A stretch of DNA of 21,510 nucleotides, from the NCBI GenBank assembly GCA_964293585.1, contig CAXYYS010000031.1, positions 1 through 21,510 of the forward strand. Reading direction: 5' to 3'. The stretch's first letter is position 1, and every line of letters starts with the position of its first letter. This DNA is from JAKVKY01 sp964293585. GTDB taxonomy: Bacteria; Bacillota; Negativicutes; Acidaminococcales; Acidaminococcaceae. Shown piece after piece: positions 13,773-21,509 of the stretch. The notes beneath the pieces were generated by a model. It did not search any database. It saw only the letters and a program-made list of their open reading frames with translations, and was not told the DNA's origin. Position numbers and translations under genes: made by a program.

Positions 13773-15068
13773 TCACTTAGCCGCTACCGGTAAATACAAA
13801 CCGGCCACATAAAGAATATTAATTAACACGCCTACAAAAATTGCACCTACAGGACCTACAGCCATAGTTACTAACGGATGCTTAGCCGTCTGGTTAAGAG
13901 CAAACAGGCCGACAACCAGTAAAAAGCCTAAGCCCGGCGCCATAGCGTTGGCCGCCATCATACCGCCTACTAAAAGCGCCACATCCAGGATCTTGGTCAT
14001 GGCCGTACGAATATTATCCGCACATTTGCGCATCCCCGGGAACTGATCCAGGAAACGGGCCAGGAAAGTGAGCAGAGCTACTTCCACGCAGATGCAGAGT
14101 GCGCCCAGCACGAAAGCCACCACAGGATTACCAGCCATCAGGATGCCGATGGTAAAAATGAAAGTCATGCCGATAGGACTATACACGCCGGTAGCAATAG
14201 CCGTAGTCGCTACCAGAGGGATAAAACCGATGCCACGGGCAAAAGCCGTCAGAGCTGCTTCCGTAAACTTCTGCTTCGCAATCAGGTTCAGGGAGATAGG
14301 ATCGCCGGCCAGGATGAGCAGGCTGGTTGCTGCCGCCACCAAGCCACCCATGATAGCCAGGATGACAATGTTCTTACGAATACGTTTCACGCGTTCGGCA
14401 AACAGAGATACCAGATCCACGCTGGCAGCGTTGGGGTCTGCCTTTTCCCGGCTGGCGAACCACAGCATCACGATCATGCCGGCTAAAAGCGCCATGCCTT
14501 CCGGGTTCAAGCTGATCTTGGAAGTCTCGAAAGAAATTTTGCCATAGTATTGGATAAACTGCCGTACCAGAAACGTAATTAATAGTGTCAGTCCGCCTTT
14601 TTTAAAGCCGTACTGATAAGCCACGGTCAAAGCCGGGAACACGCAGAAGGCCGCCACGATAGGCGTACCGACCATGCCCAGGCTGGGCAGGAAATTTACC
14701 GGCAGCAGCTTAAAGAGCTTGACGATAAACTCCAGACCGGTAACAATACCCACGCCCCACAGGGCGCCTACCACACCGGCTATCGCCAGGCCTTTTTTGC
14801 CATCCGGAGCCCAGGTACCGATGATATCAGTAGCTAACAGCACGCTGTGAATCAGAATAATCGTAGCCGCCAGAGAAATAGGGATACCGAAACCGATAAC
14901 CAGACCAAAGCTCATGGCAAAACTAGTGGCCGCCAAAGCTTTCCTGTCCATGCGTCCTTCCAAAAACTCAGGCATGATAGGACGCAGACCATCGTTAAAA
15001 ACAGCTACACCTTTATTAGCCAAAATTGCAGCCAGGGCGCCAATAATCGCCATCAAAATAATTTTCAT
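13773..15068 (-). CDS. yhfT: YhfT-type inner-membrane protein, probable transporter
   Basis: This 431-residue protein is almost wholly hydrophobic, with about ten to twelve membrane segments and one basic cytoplasmic loop near the middle (AERVKRIRKN). Length and context match E. coli YhfT. It is probably the carrier for the compound handled by this operon, perhaps together with YhfU; this is inferred from position, and no transport data are visible in sequence. The ATG at 15066-15068 follows GGAGGAG. It lies 33 bp after yhfU. Confidence 0.87.
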   Translation of the reverse strand: MKIILMAIIGALAAILANKGVAVFNDGLRPIMPEFLEGRMDRKALAATSFAMSFGLVIGFGIPISLAATIILIHSVLLATDIIGTWAPDGKKGLAIAGVVGALWGVGIVTGLEFIVKLFKLLPVNFLPSLGMVGTPIVAAFCVFPALTVAYQYGFKKGGLTLLITFLVRQFIQYYGKISFETSKISLNPEGMALLAGMIVMLWFASREKADPNAASVDLVSLFAERVKRIRKNIVILAIMGGLVAAATSLLILAGDPISLNLIAKQKFTEAALTAFARGIGFIPLVATTAIATGVYSPIGMTFIFTIGILMAGNPVVAFVLGALCICVEVALLTFLARFLDQFPGMRKCADNIRTAMTKILDVALLVGGMMAANAMAPGLGFLLVVGLFALNQTAKHPLVTMAVGPVGAIFVGVLINILYVAGLYLPVAAK

Positions 15069-15101
15069 GACTTCTCCTCCTCAGTTTCCTGCCGTAATGT
15101 C

Positions 15102-15470
15102 TTATTTATCTTTAGCCAATAATTCTTTTAATAAAATTGGCAGGACCTGTTCCGCATGTTGGGCCGTAAATCCGAACGCCTTTTTCCCGGCCTGCACTTC
15201 TTTAATAATCTCGGCCTCGCTGCGAATATTGCCCGGCATGGACAAAGTCGCGCAATTATTTAAACCTAACAAGGCGATAGCCATAGCTAAAGCGCCGCCG
15301 CCACCGGTAAGACAGGCGCCGATATAATAATCCTGCTGCCCGCTTTTCACGGCCAGCGCTGCTTCAATATCCGATTTTACAACTACGGTTACCTGCTCGC
15401 CTCCTAATTTTTGCACGAACGAGGCAATCTTATCCTTATCTACCTGGCCGCCAATCACAATTTTAAGCAT
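15102..15470 (-). CDS. yhfU: YhfU-type DUF2620 protein
   Basis: The protein (122 residues) has the hallmark stretch SGQQDYYIGACLTGGGGALAMAIALLG (about 43-69), closely like E. coli YhfU. It begins with MLKIVIGG, a strand-Gly pattern of small Rossmann-like or PTS-IIB-like proteins. The function is unknown; its constant pairing with the membrane protein YhfT suggests a shared transport or sensing role. The start overlaps the upstream gene by 8 bp, and AGGAGG lies within that gene's end, implying coupling. Confidence 0.9.
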   Translation of the reverse strand: MLKIVIGGQVDKDKIASFVQKLGGEQVTVVVKSDIEAALAVKSGQQDYYIGACLTGGGGALAMAIALLGLNNCATLSMPGNIRSEAEIIKEVQAGKKAFGFTAQHAEQVLPILLKELLAKDK

Positions 15471-15837
15471 CTTTATTCTCCTCCTGTACTAATAATGTAC
15501 ATAAGTGCAACAACAAATAACCACGTTCCGCTTCCGGAAGCAGATTATCCAAAAGGTTATTCCAATCTGTAACTATCGCCTCCGCCCGCTCATAAGCAGG
15601 ACTCTCTTTGATTTCTGCCAGGATGGCCGGATCCAAAGCGGCTGCAATGTCGCCCTTTAAAATCCTGTCCCGCGCCATCGCCACATGCGTCACCAGCGCC
15701 GCAGCATTCTCTTCCGTCAGGGTTAAGCCCCAGCGGGTTTTCGTCTCCTCAATTAACCGTTCCACCAGCACACAGGTTTCCTTACTTATGGTACCCGTAG
15801 TCTGCAGCAGTTCCAAGCGTGCTTTAATTTCCATCAT
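15463..15837 (-). CDS. Stand-alone PRD-like protein (YhfY-type)
   Basis: The 124-residue protein resembles a PTS regulation domain: LTEENAAALVTHVAMARDRI (about 38-57) and YLLLHLCTLL near the C terminus carry the two His in the contexts where PRDs are phosphorylated. There is no DNA-binding domain, so it would work through a partner; E. coli YhfY in the equivalent operon is also a lone PRD. The ATG at 15835-15837 or the next one (15832-15834) fits GAGGGG upstream; a reading to 15897 adds a Cys-rich, non-PRD extension that I reject. It is the first gene of the operon. Confidence 0.78.
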   Translation of the reverse strand: MMEIKARLELLQTTGTISKETCVLVERLIEETKTRWGLTLTEENAAALVTHVAMARDRILKGDIAAALDPAILAEIKESPAYERAEAIVTDWNNLLDNLLPEAERGYLLLHLCTLLVQEENKDA

Positions 15838-15941
15838 TTCACCCCTCAAATTCGCTAATCCTATTTTAATACAGACAGACCAAAAATAAAAGCACAACCT
15901 GAACTTTGTTAAAAGAATTTATGTTTTCCGCGCAAAAAACA

Positions 15942-15975
15942 ACCCGGGCGCCAAATTTTTGTTTGGGACCCGGGT
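15942..15975 (-). terminator. Intrinsic terminator after the CstA-family gene
   Basis: ACCCGGG...CCCGGGT with an inner CCAAA/TTTGG forms a long stem with one mismatch, followed by TGTTTTTTG on the minus strand (T-run 15932-15939). It separates the carrier gene from the yhf-type operon, whose promoter should therefore lie in 15838-15931, where I could not find a convincing -35/-10 pair. Confidence 0.85.
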
Positions 15976-16031
15976 CAACTACTTTAAAATTTTACCTTGG
16001 CATTTGCTGTCGCGGTGCAAAGTTTAGTTTA

Positions 16032-17474
16032 CTATTTGCCTTCACCCACAGCAGATTTTTTCATCACGGTAGCTTTCAGGAACAGTACCAGGAAAATTGC
16101 CGCGAACACAAAGCCCGCCGGATACGTGATACTGGTGGACAGTTGCAAACCTTCCTTGGCCTGCAGGATATAGGTTGTGGTAACCACGGACATGAAAATC
16201 GCCGGAATCACGGCAACCAGGTACGCGTTCTTATTAGAAGCCGTACGGTACAGATATACCGCGCCCGTCCAGAGTACGATCATAGCCAGGGTCTGGTTGG
16301 TCCAGGAGAAATACCGCCACAAAACATTAAAGTCCAGCTTGGTCAGGATGTAACCGATGAGCAGCAGCGGTACAGCTAACATCAAACGTTTGCCCGTTTC
16401 CTTTTGCGGAATCTTAAACCAGTCGGCAATGGTCAGACGCGCGCTACGGAAGGCCGTATCACCGGAGGTGATGGGGCACACGATAACGCCCAGCATAGCC
16501 AGGACGGAACCAATACCGTTACCCATGAAACCTTTGCAAATCTCGTATACAGCGCCGCCGGGGCCACCAGCTTTTAAAGCCGCGCCCAAGCCCGGAGTGC
16601 CGTTGTAGAACGTAATACCGGCTGCAGCCCAAATCAGGGCGATGATACCTTCAGCAACCATGGCGCCATAGAATACTTTGTGACCCAGACGCTCGTCCTT
16701 CATGCAACGGGCCATCATGGGGGACTGAGTGGAATGGAAGCCGGAAATAGCACCGCAGGCTACGGTGATAAACATTAACGGCCAAATCGGCAGCTGTTTA
16801 TCTGCCGGAGCCGGATACAGGTTGGCAATCGTCATGTCGGGCATCACATGTCCGCCCACGCCGGTCAGCATACCGAACATCAGGCCCAGGGCCATGATGA
16901 TCAGGCAGGCACCGAACAGCGGATAAATCCTGCCGATAATCTTATCGATAGGCAGAATGGTGGCTAAGAAATAATAAATGATGATGATGACTACCCACAG
17001 CGGTACGCCTAAGCCCGCCAGTTTATTAAGCAACAGGGCCGGGCCGGTAGCAAAGACGGTACCTACCAGTACCAACAGTACTACGGAGAATACGCGCATG
17101 ATGGTCAGCATGGTGCTGCCCATATAACGGCCAACGACTTCGGAAATACTCATGCCGTCTTCACGCAGGCTGATCATACCGGACAGATAGTCATGGACAG
17201 CGCCGGCAAAGATAGTACCGAACACGATCCACAGGAAAACGCTGGGTCCCCACAGGGCACCGCCCAGAGCACCAAAAATCGGGCCCAGGCCAGCGATGTT
17301 TAACAGTTGAATCATGAAAACTTTCCACGTTGGCATCGGAATATAGTCTACGCCATCATTATGCACGATGGCTGGCGTCGGCTTATCTGTCGGTGAAAAA
17401 AGTTTTTCCACGAAGGAACCGTACACAACATACCCCACAATCAAGATGAGCAGGCAAATTAAAAATGTTGACAT
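16032..17474 (-). CDS. CstA/BtsT-family carrier (pyruvate or peptide transporter)
   Basis: This 480-residue membrane protein has many hydrophobic segments and the CstA signatures AGLGPIFGA (61-69), HDYLSGMISLREDG (94-107), GFHSTQSPMMARCM (245-258) and ITSGDTAFRSARL (335-347). E. coli CstA and BtsT import pyruvate, with peptides also proposed for CstA; this shorter form is common in Firmicutes, and its substrate is not settled by sequence. I start at the ATG at 17472-17474, with GGGGGAG 7 nt upstream; the longer reading to 17498 would translate that site. It has its own promoter and terminator. Confidence 0.92.
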   Translation of the reverse strand: MSTFLICLLILIVGYVVYGSFVEKLFSPTDKPTPAIVHNDGVDYIPMPTWKVFMIQLLNIAGLGPIFGALGGALWGPSVFLWIVFGTIFAGAVHDYLSGMISLREDGMSISEVVGRYMGSTMLTIMRVFSVVLLVLVGTVFATGPALLLNKLAGLGVPLWVVIIIIYYFLATILPIDKIIGRIYPLFGACLIIMALGLMFGMLTGVGGHVMPDMTIANLYPAPADKQLPIWPLMFITVACGAISGFHSTQSPMMARCMKDERLGHKVFYGAMVAEGIIALIWAAAGITFYNGTPGLGAALKAGGPGGAVYEICKGFMGNGIGSVLAMLGVIVCPITSGDTAFRSARLTIADWFKIPQKETGKRLMLAVPLLLIGYILTKLDFNVLWRYFSWTNQTLAMIVLWTGAVYLYRTASNKNAYLVAVIPAIFMSVVTTTYILQAKEGLQLSTSITYPAGFVFAAIFLVLFLKATVMKKSAVGEGK

Positions 17475-17535
17475 AAAACTCCCCCCTCTTTTGGGCACAC
17501 CCTTGTACCCAAATTGCTTTTGCCTTCATACATAT

Positions 17536-17564
17536 ACAATACTGCTTTTATAAAAATAAGTCAA
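17536..17564 (-). promoter_or_regulatory. Promoter of the CstA-family gene
   Basis: -35 TTGACT (17559-17564), 17-bp spacer and -10 TATTGT (17536-17541), with a leader of about 55 nt. The palindrome GGAATATTCC touches the upstream side of the -35. Confidence 0.6.
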
Positions 17565-17567
17565 ATA

Positions 17568-17622
17568 GGAATATTCCGCCTAGAATATTTATTCTGTTAA
17601 TTTTGTTTATAAAAAGAATATT
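17568..17622. promoter_or_regulatory. Repeated GAATATT sites upstream of the CstA-family promoter
   Basis: A perfect palindrome GGAATATTCC (17568-17577) and two more GAATATT copies (17583-17589 and 17616-17622) lie directly upstream of the -35. The position suits an activator. The region is very AT-rich, so some recurrence is expected by chance. Confidence 0.4.
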
Positions 17623-17643
17623 TTTCACTCCTGCCCTAATTTT

Positions 17644-18594
17644 TTAGGAGTTTTTGGCACGCTCAAGCTTTTTTACTGCATCACCCTGGCTGCGCAAAAA
17701 CATTTCTGCGCCATCGCCATAAGTTTCGGCCGTCAGGATATAGCCATCCGTTTGCCGCTCCACAACCTTTACCGTAGGCAGCCGGTCCCTGATAGCCTCG
17801 TACGCATGACTGGCACACCAGAATTTTAAAGTCCGGAGTTCGCCGTTAAACATGAACTGCACCCGCTTGCGGAACTCCCCTTCCTGAAAACGGTTCGTGT
17901 AAGGCACGCTAAAGTTCCGGCCTACCGCCGTAAAACTTTGCAGCCGGTCGATACGATATGTGTTCGGATAACGCCGGGCTTCCACCTCGCCGCTTTGCAC
18001 CAGGGCATCCTCCGGATCGTAATAAGTCAGCAGGTAAAAATAATATTCACTGCACATGATACCTACAGGCTGCACCAGCCGTTGCACCACCTTGCCGTCG
18101 CTGTGGCGGGCATACGTAATCTTTAGTACCTGACGGGCGTGTACCGCCTTCCCCAGCGCCCAGATCCGGTCCAATAATTTTTGTCCGTGCAGCGGCTGCA
18201 CATAATAAAAAGTTTCGTTCTTTAAAAGCTGGTCCACCACCTGCCGGTCCTTATATGGATAGACGCACTGCACCAGCTTTTTGATAATAGGTTCCAGCTC
18301 AGCCTTGGCCAAAGCACGGCTGTCTAAGAGCATCTTGACCACCGTAAAAATTTCACTGTTGTTCAGCCAGGCATTGATGGGCGGTTCCAAACGATAAGTT
18401 TTGTTCGCACTGTCATAGAGTACGGTGCGGCTGACACCGCTAAAAGGCATCTCGTCTTCAAAATAGGCCCGCAGATCTTCGATGTCCCGCTGGATGGTAC
18501 GTTCCGAAACCTGATACTCTCTGGCTGTCTCCGTCTTGGCTATAGTTTTTCCTTCAATAAGACGTGTACACAGATCCAATACTCTTTTATTCAT
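17644..18594 (-). CDS. WYL-domain transcriptional regulator
   Basis: This 316-residue regulator has an N-terminal winged helix-turn-helix (about 5-45, with AREYQVSERTIQRDIEDLRAYFED) and a WYL domain (about 155-220) in which the core reads EYYFYLLTYYD followed by YRIDRL, then a C-terminal extension. WYL domains sense ligands such as nucleotides or nucleic-acid fragments and control repression or activation. I start at the ATG 18592-18594, with a GGGGGG stretch upstream; the reading to 18678 adds 28 residues not typical of the family. Candidate targets are its own promoter (inverted repeat at 18673-18687) and the carrier gene downstream. Confidence 0.88.
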   Translation of the reverse strand: MNKRVLDLCTRLIEGKTIAKTETAREYQVSERTIQRDIEDLRAYFEDEMPFSGVSRTVLYDSANKTYRLEPPINAWLNNSEIFTVVKMLLDSRALAKAELEPIIKKLVQCVYPYKDRQVVDQLLKNETFYYVQPLHGQKLLDRIWALGKAVHARQVLKITYARHSDGKVVQRLVQPVGIMCSEYYFYLLTYYDPEDALVQSGEVEARRYPNTYRIDRLQSFTAVGRNFSVPYTNRFQEGEFRKRVQFMFNGELRTLKFWCASHAYEAIRDRLPTVKVVERQTDGYILTAETYGDGAEMFLRSQGDAVKKLERAKNS

Positions 18595-18672
18595 CCGGCT
18601 CCCCCCCATTTCTCTGACAAGATTGGGCTCGTCTGCTATGAAAACTTCATACGCACCTAGCAGTTTGCTCAC

Positions 18673-18701
18673 AGACAAATTTTGTCTACCAAATTTTGTC
18701 T
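18673..18701. promoter_or_regulatory. Candidate operator upstream of the WYL regulator
   Basis: AGACAAATTTTGTCT (18673-18687) is a perfect 7-1-7 inverted repeat, and AAATTTTGTCT recurs at 18691-18701. Placed about 80-110 bp upstream of the start, it suits autoregulation. A TTGAAA just upstream (18702-18707) could be a -35, but no good -10 follows. Confidence 0.5.
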
Positions 18702-18722
18702 TTCAAGTAATTTAAGTTTAGC

Positions 18723-18782
18723 ATTTTTAGTGCGCTTTGTACAGTTGTAATAACCGCCTAATTTTTAGTACGCTTCTGTATA
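18723..18782. repeat. Two imperfect direct repeats of 21-22 bp upstream of the WYL regulator
   Basis: ATTTTTAGTGCGCTTTGTACA (18723-18743) and ATTTTTAGTACGCTTCTGTATA (18761-18782) share most bases, 38 bp apart. They lie between the palindrome terminator and the WYL operator and could be a tandem regulator site. The rest of this gap shows nothing else. Confidence 0.4.
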
Positions 18783-18805
18783 AATGTAGAAATAGATGCA
18801 GAAAA

Positions 18806-18835
18806 ATAACCCTGGAAAATATTTTCCAGGGTTAT
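18806..18835 (-). terminator. Intrinsic terminator after the decarboxylase beta subunit gene
   Basis: A perfect 30-bp palindrome (arms ATAACCCTGGAAAAT) followed by TTTTTC on the minus strand, 39 nt past the stop at 18875. It ends the SLC13/beta-subunit unit. Confidence 0.8.
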
Positions 18836-18874
18836 TCATGCAAATGTATATATAATGAAGGAAACTTTACAAAT

Positions 18875-20005
18875 TTACTTAGGCGCAGGTCCAATCATAG
18901 CCAGCATGGTGCCGGCTGCGACGGCCGTACCAATTACACCGGCGACGTTGGGACCCATGGCATGCATCAACAGGAAGTTGGCCGGATTATATTTCTGGCC
19001 CACAATCTGGGAGACACGGGCTGCCATCGGTACTGCAGATACGCCTGCACTGCCAATCAGCGGGTTAGTCACACCGTCCACCATGTACATAATCTTACCG
19101 AAGATAATACCGGCGATGGTGCCAAAGGCGAAAGCGCACAGACCCAGGCAGATAATCAGGATAGTCTTATAGTTCAAGAAGCTGGCGGCATCCATGGTTA
19201 AACCGGTGCCGGTGGCCAGCATGATGGTAACAATGTTCATCAGGGCGTTTTGCGCCGTATCGCTCAAACGGTCCATACAACCGGATTCATGATACAGGTT
19301 GCCCATCATGAGCATACCGATCAGAGCTGCTACCGGAGGTAACAACAAGCTGATAACGATACAGGAAATTACCGGGAAAACCACCCGTTCAAAATGGGTA
19401 ACCGGACGCAGCTGCTTCATGACAATCTTCTTTTCCTTATCGGTAGTAAAGAGTTTCATGAAAGGAGGCTGAATCAGCGGTACCAGGGACATGTAGCTGT
19501 ATGCTGCCACGGCGATAGCGCCCAGCAGATGCGGAGCCATCTTCATGGTCAGATAAATAGCGGTCGGACCATCGGCGCCGCCGATGATACCGATGGAAGC
19601 AGCTTCACGAATATCGAAGCCCAGCAGCATGGCGCCGATCAGGGAACAGAAAACACCGGCCTGAGCCGCAGCGCCCAGCAGCAAAGATTTAGGGTTGGCA
19701 ATCAGCGGACCAAAGTCCGTCATGGCGCCGACACCCATAAAAATCAGCGGCGGGAAAATTTCGTTGGCGATACCGAAATGAATAATCTGCATCAAACCGG
19801 GATCGGTCATGAAACCCGTCTTGGGGAAATTGGCCATGATACAACCAAAGGCGATGGAACCTAACAGCAGCGGCTCAAAACCTTTGACAATAGCCATATA
19901 CAGCAACAGACAACCGACTAACATCATGATGAGATTGCCGCCGGTCAGGGCGGAATAACCGGAATCAGCCCATACGGACTGCAGGGCAGTTAAAAAGACA
20001 TCCAT
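18875..20005 (-). CDS. Sodium-pump decarboxylase beta subunit (OadB/MmdB/GcdB family)
   Basis: The beta subunit is the membrane part of biotin-dependent decarboxylases (oxaloacetate, methylmalonyl-CoA, glutaconyl-CoA); it decarboxylates carboxybiotin and exports Na+. The 376-residue protein has family signatures: GGADGPTAIY (142-151, key D145), NPLIGSAGVSAVPMAARV (314-331) and MHAMGPNVAGVIG (347-359), with about ten or more membrane segments. Which complex it belongs to cannot be told from this subunit, and none of the partners (carboxyltransferase, biotin carrier, small anchor subunit) is in the window. The ATG at 20003-20005 follows GAGGAG. It lies 71 bp after the SLC13 carrier and is probably cotranscribed with it. 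Confidence 0.92.
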   Translation of the reverse strand: MDVFLTALQSVWADSGYSALTGGNLIMMLVGCLLLYMAIVKGFEPLLLGSIAFGCIMANFPKTGFMTDPGLMQIIHFGIANEIFPPLIFMGVGAMTDFGPLIANPKSLLLGAAAQAGVFCSLIGAMLLGFDIREAASIGIIGGADGPTAIYLTMKMAPHLLGAIAVAAYSYMSLVPLIQPPFMKLFTTDKEKKIVMKQLRPVTHFERVVFPVISCIVISLLLPPVAALIGMLMMGNLYHESGCMDRLSDTAQNALMNIVTIMLATGTGLTMDAASFLNYKTILIICLGLCAFAFGTIAGIIFGKIMYMVDGVTNPLIGSAGVSAVPMAARVSQIVGQKYNPANFLLMHAMGPNVAGVIGTAVAAGTMLAMIGPAPK

Positions 20006-20036
20006 GTTTTAAACTCCTCTTCTAAAAATATTTGGG

Positions 20037-20063
20037 GCAGCCGCAACATGTAGCTGCGGCTGC
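20037..20063 (-). other. Intercistronic hairpin between SLC13 and beta-subunit genes
   Basis: GCAGCCGCA pairs with TGCGGCTGC (9 bp, 9-nt loop). The transcript then reads CCCCAAATATTTTTAG, so the T-run is delayed and it is more likely a stabilising, processing or partial-termination element than a full terminator. Confidence 0.5.
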
Positions 20064-20076
20064 AAACAACCACGTC

Positions 20077-21354
20077 TTATTTACCGGGGAAGAAAGGCCA
20101 TACCATCGGGATAACGATGATGGAAACGATGAAGCTGACAATAACCAGACCGGTACCGGCTTTCACGTAATCCATAAACTTGTACCCGCCGGGTCCCAGC
20201 ACCAGAGTATTGGGAGGCGTGCCTACAGGAGTTGCGAAAGCGCAGCTTGCTGCTACGGCAATGGCCATCAATACTGCTTGCGGAGATGCACCCAGCTGTT
20301 TCGCAATGGCGATACCAATAGGGCACAGCAGGGCTGCAGAAGCCGTGTTGCTCATGAACTGGGTCAGGCCGCAGCTGATAATGAACAATACGATGGTCAC
20401 TACCATCGGAGAGGGAGAACCGCCCATAGCGGATACGGCCCAGCCGGCGATTAATTTGCCGGCGCCGGTCTTATCCATGGCGGTGGACACAGGCATCATA
20501 CCTGCGAACAGGAAAATCGTTACCCAGTCGATGGAAGCATAAGCTTGTTTCTCGGTTAAGCAGCCGGTCAGGACGCAAACTAATGCGCCGGTGATGGCAG
20601 CCATTTCCAGGTTGAACCACTTAACATCCAGGGCCATGATGATGACGCAGACGATCAGGATAACACCGGAAATTGCTTGCTTAGTAGTGGAAACATTTTC
20701 GTTAGCATCAATTTCCTGCTCGATTTCCTGGTTGGCATCCAGTTCCTTCTTGGGGAGCAGATGCTTGCCGATGAACATCATATAAAGGATACCAACCAAG
20801 CAAATGGGAATACCAATCCAGGCAAACTCAAAGAAGCCAAAAGGTTTCAGTCCGGCAGCACCAAGAGCGCCGCTGGCGATAATGTTAGGCGGCGTACCAA
20901 CCAGAGTGATGATACCGCCCATACCACAGGCGAATGCCAGAGGCATTAACTCGCGGGAAGCCGGAACCTTAGCTGCAGCACAGATGCCTAACACTACCGG
21001 CAGCAAACAAGCTGCGGTACCGGTGTTGGACAATACTGCGGACAAGGCACAACCTACCAGCATAATACCGAACATCAAACTGTTTTCTCCGGTACCGGAA
21101 AGCTTAACTACGCTTTCACCAATTTTTTGTGCCAGACCAGTGTAAAACATGGCTGCGCCTACTACGAACATACCTGCGAACAGTACTACTGTGGAGTTAG
21201 ACAGACCACTGAAGACCTGTTTTACAGGGATAAAACCGAGCACGCCGCACGCAATGGCGCCGGCAGTTGCCGTAACGGCCAGGGGAATAATTTCGGTAAT
21301 AAAGAAAACGGCCACTACCAGTAACAGGAGTAAACATTTAATATCATTTCCCAC
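20077..21354 (-). CDS. DASS/SLC13 family sodium-coupled dicarboxylate carrier
   Basis: This 425-residue carrier shows the inverted-repeat design of the DASS family: SNTGTAA (109-115) with GTPPN (153-157) in the first half and SNTASAA (335-341) with GTPPN (378-382) in the second, the motifs that form the Na+ and carboxylate sites. A charged loop (about 202-225) joins the halves. Members import succinate, fumarate, malate, citrate or sulfate; succinate is a reasonable guess next to a Na+ decarboxylase subunit, but unproven. I start at GTG (21352-21354), 8 nt after AAGGAGG; the in-frame ATG at 21429 would translate through that site. Confidence 0.88.
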   Translation of the reverse strand: MGNDIKCLLLLLVVAVFFITEIIPLAVTATAGAIACGVLGFIPVKQVFSGLSNSTVVLFAGMFVVGAAMFYTGLAQKIGESVVKLSGTGENSLMFGIMLVGCALSAVLSNTGTAACLLPVVLGICAAAKVPASRELMPLAFACGMGGIITLVGTPPNIIASGALGAAGLKPFGFFEFAWIGIPICLVGILYMMFIGKHLLPKKELDANQEIEQEIDANENVSTTKQAISGVILIVCVIIMALDVKWFNLEMAAITGALVCVLTGCLTEKQAYASIDWVTIFLFAGMMPVSTAMDKTGAGKLIAGWAVSAMGGSPSPMVVTIVLFIISCGLTQFMSNTASAALLCPIGIAIAKQLGASPQAVLMAIAVAASCAFATPVGTPPNTLVLGPGGYKFMDYVKAGTGLVIVSFIVSIIVIPMVWPFFPGK

Positions 21355-21400
21355 ACTAATTTCCTCCTTAGGAATTTTTTTGAAAAATAGCTTGTGCACA

Positions 21401-21429
21401 AAGATATTTTTCACCAGATCTGTTTGCAA
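21401..21429 (-). promoter_or_regulatory. Promoter of the SLC13 carrier gene
   Basis: -35 TTGCAA (21424-21429), 17-bp spacer and -10 TATCTT (21401-21406), with a leader of about 40 nt. Confidence 0.55.
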
Positions 21430-21473
21430 CCGGACCTTCTTTTTTAAAATAACCTATTTTGGAGAAAAAAGCA

Positions 21474-21509
21474 TCATACTTTAGTATGAAAACTCATACT
21501 TTAGTATGA
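21474..21509. repeat. Two tandem 16-bp palindromic sites (TCATACTTTAGTATGA)
   Basis: Each copy (21474-21489 and 21494-21509) is a 7-2-7 inverted repeat, and the period is 20 bp, about two helical turns. They are 45-80 bp upstream of the -35 of the SLC13 carrier, a place for an activator. The series may continue past the window. Confidence 0.65.

Noticed and set aside
15838..15931. Promoter of the yhf-type operon
   Set aside because: TAAAAT and TTGTGC are present but with unsuitable spacing; no convincing pair could be placed, though a promoter is expected here.
21355..21429. Longer N-terminus of the SLC13 carrier from the ATG at 21429
   Set aside because: The extension is not membrane-like and encodes the AAGGAGG ribosome site; GTG at 21354 fits the family start.
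21474..21509. CRISPR repeats
   Set aside because: Only two short palindromes 4 bp apart; no spacers of typical length and no cas genes.
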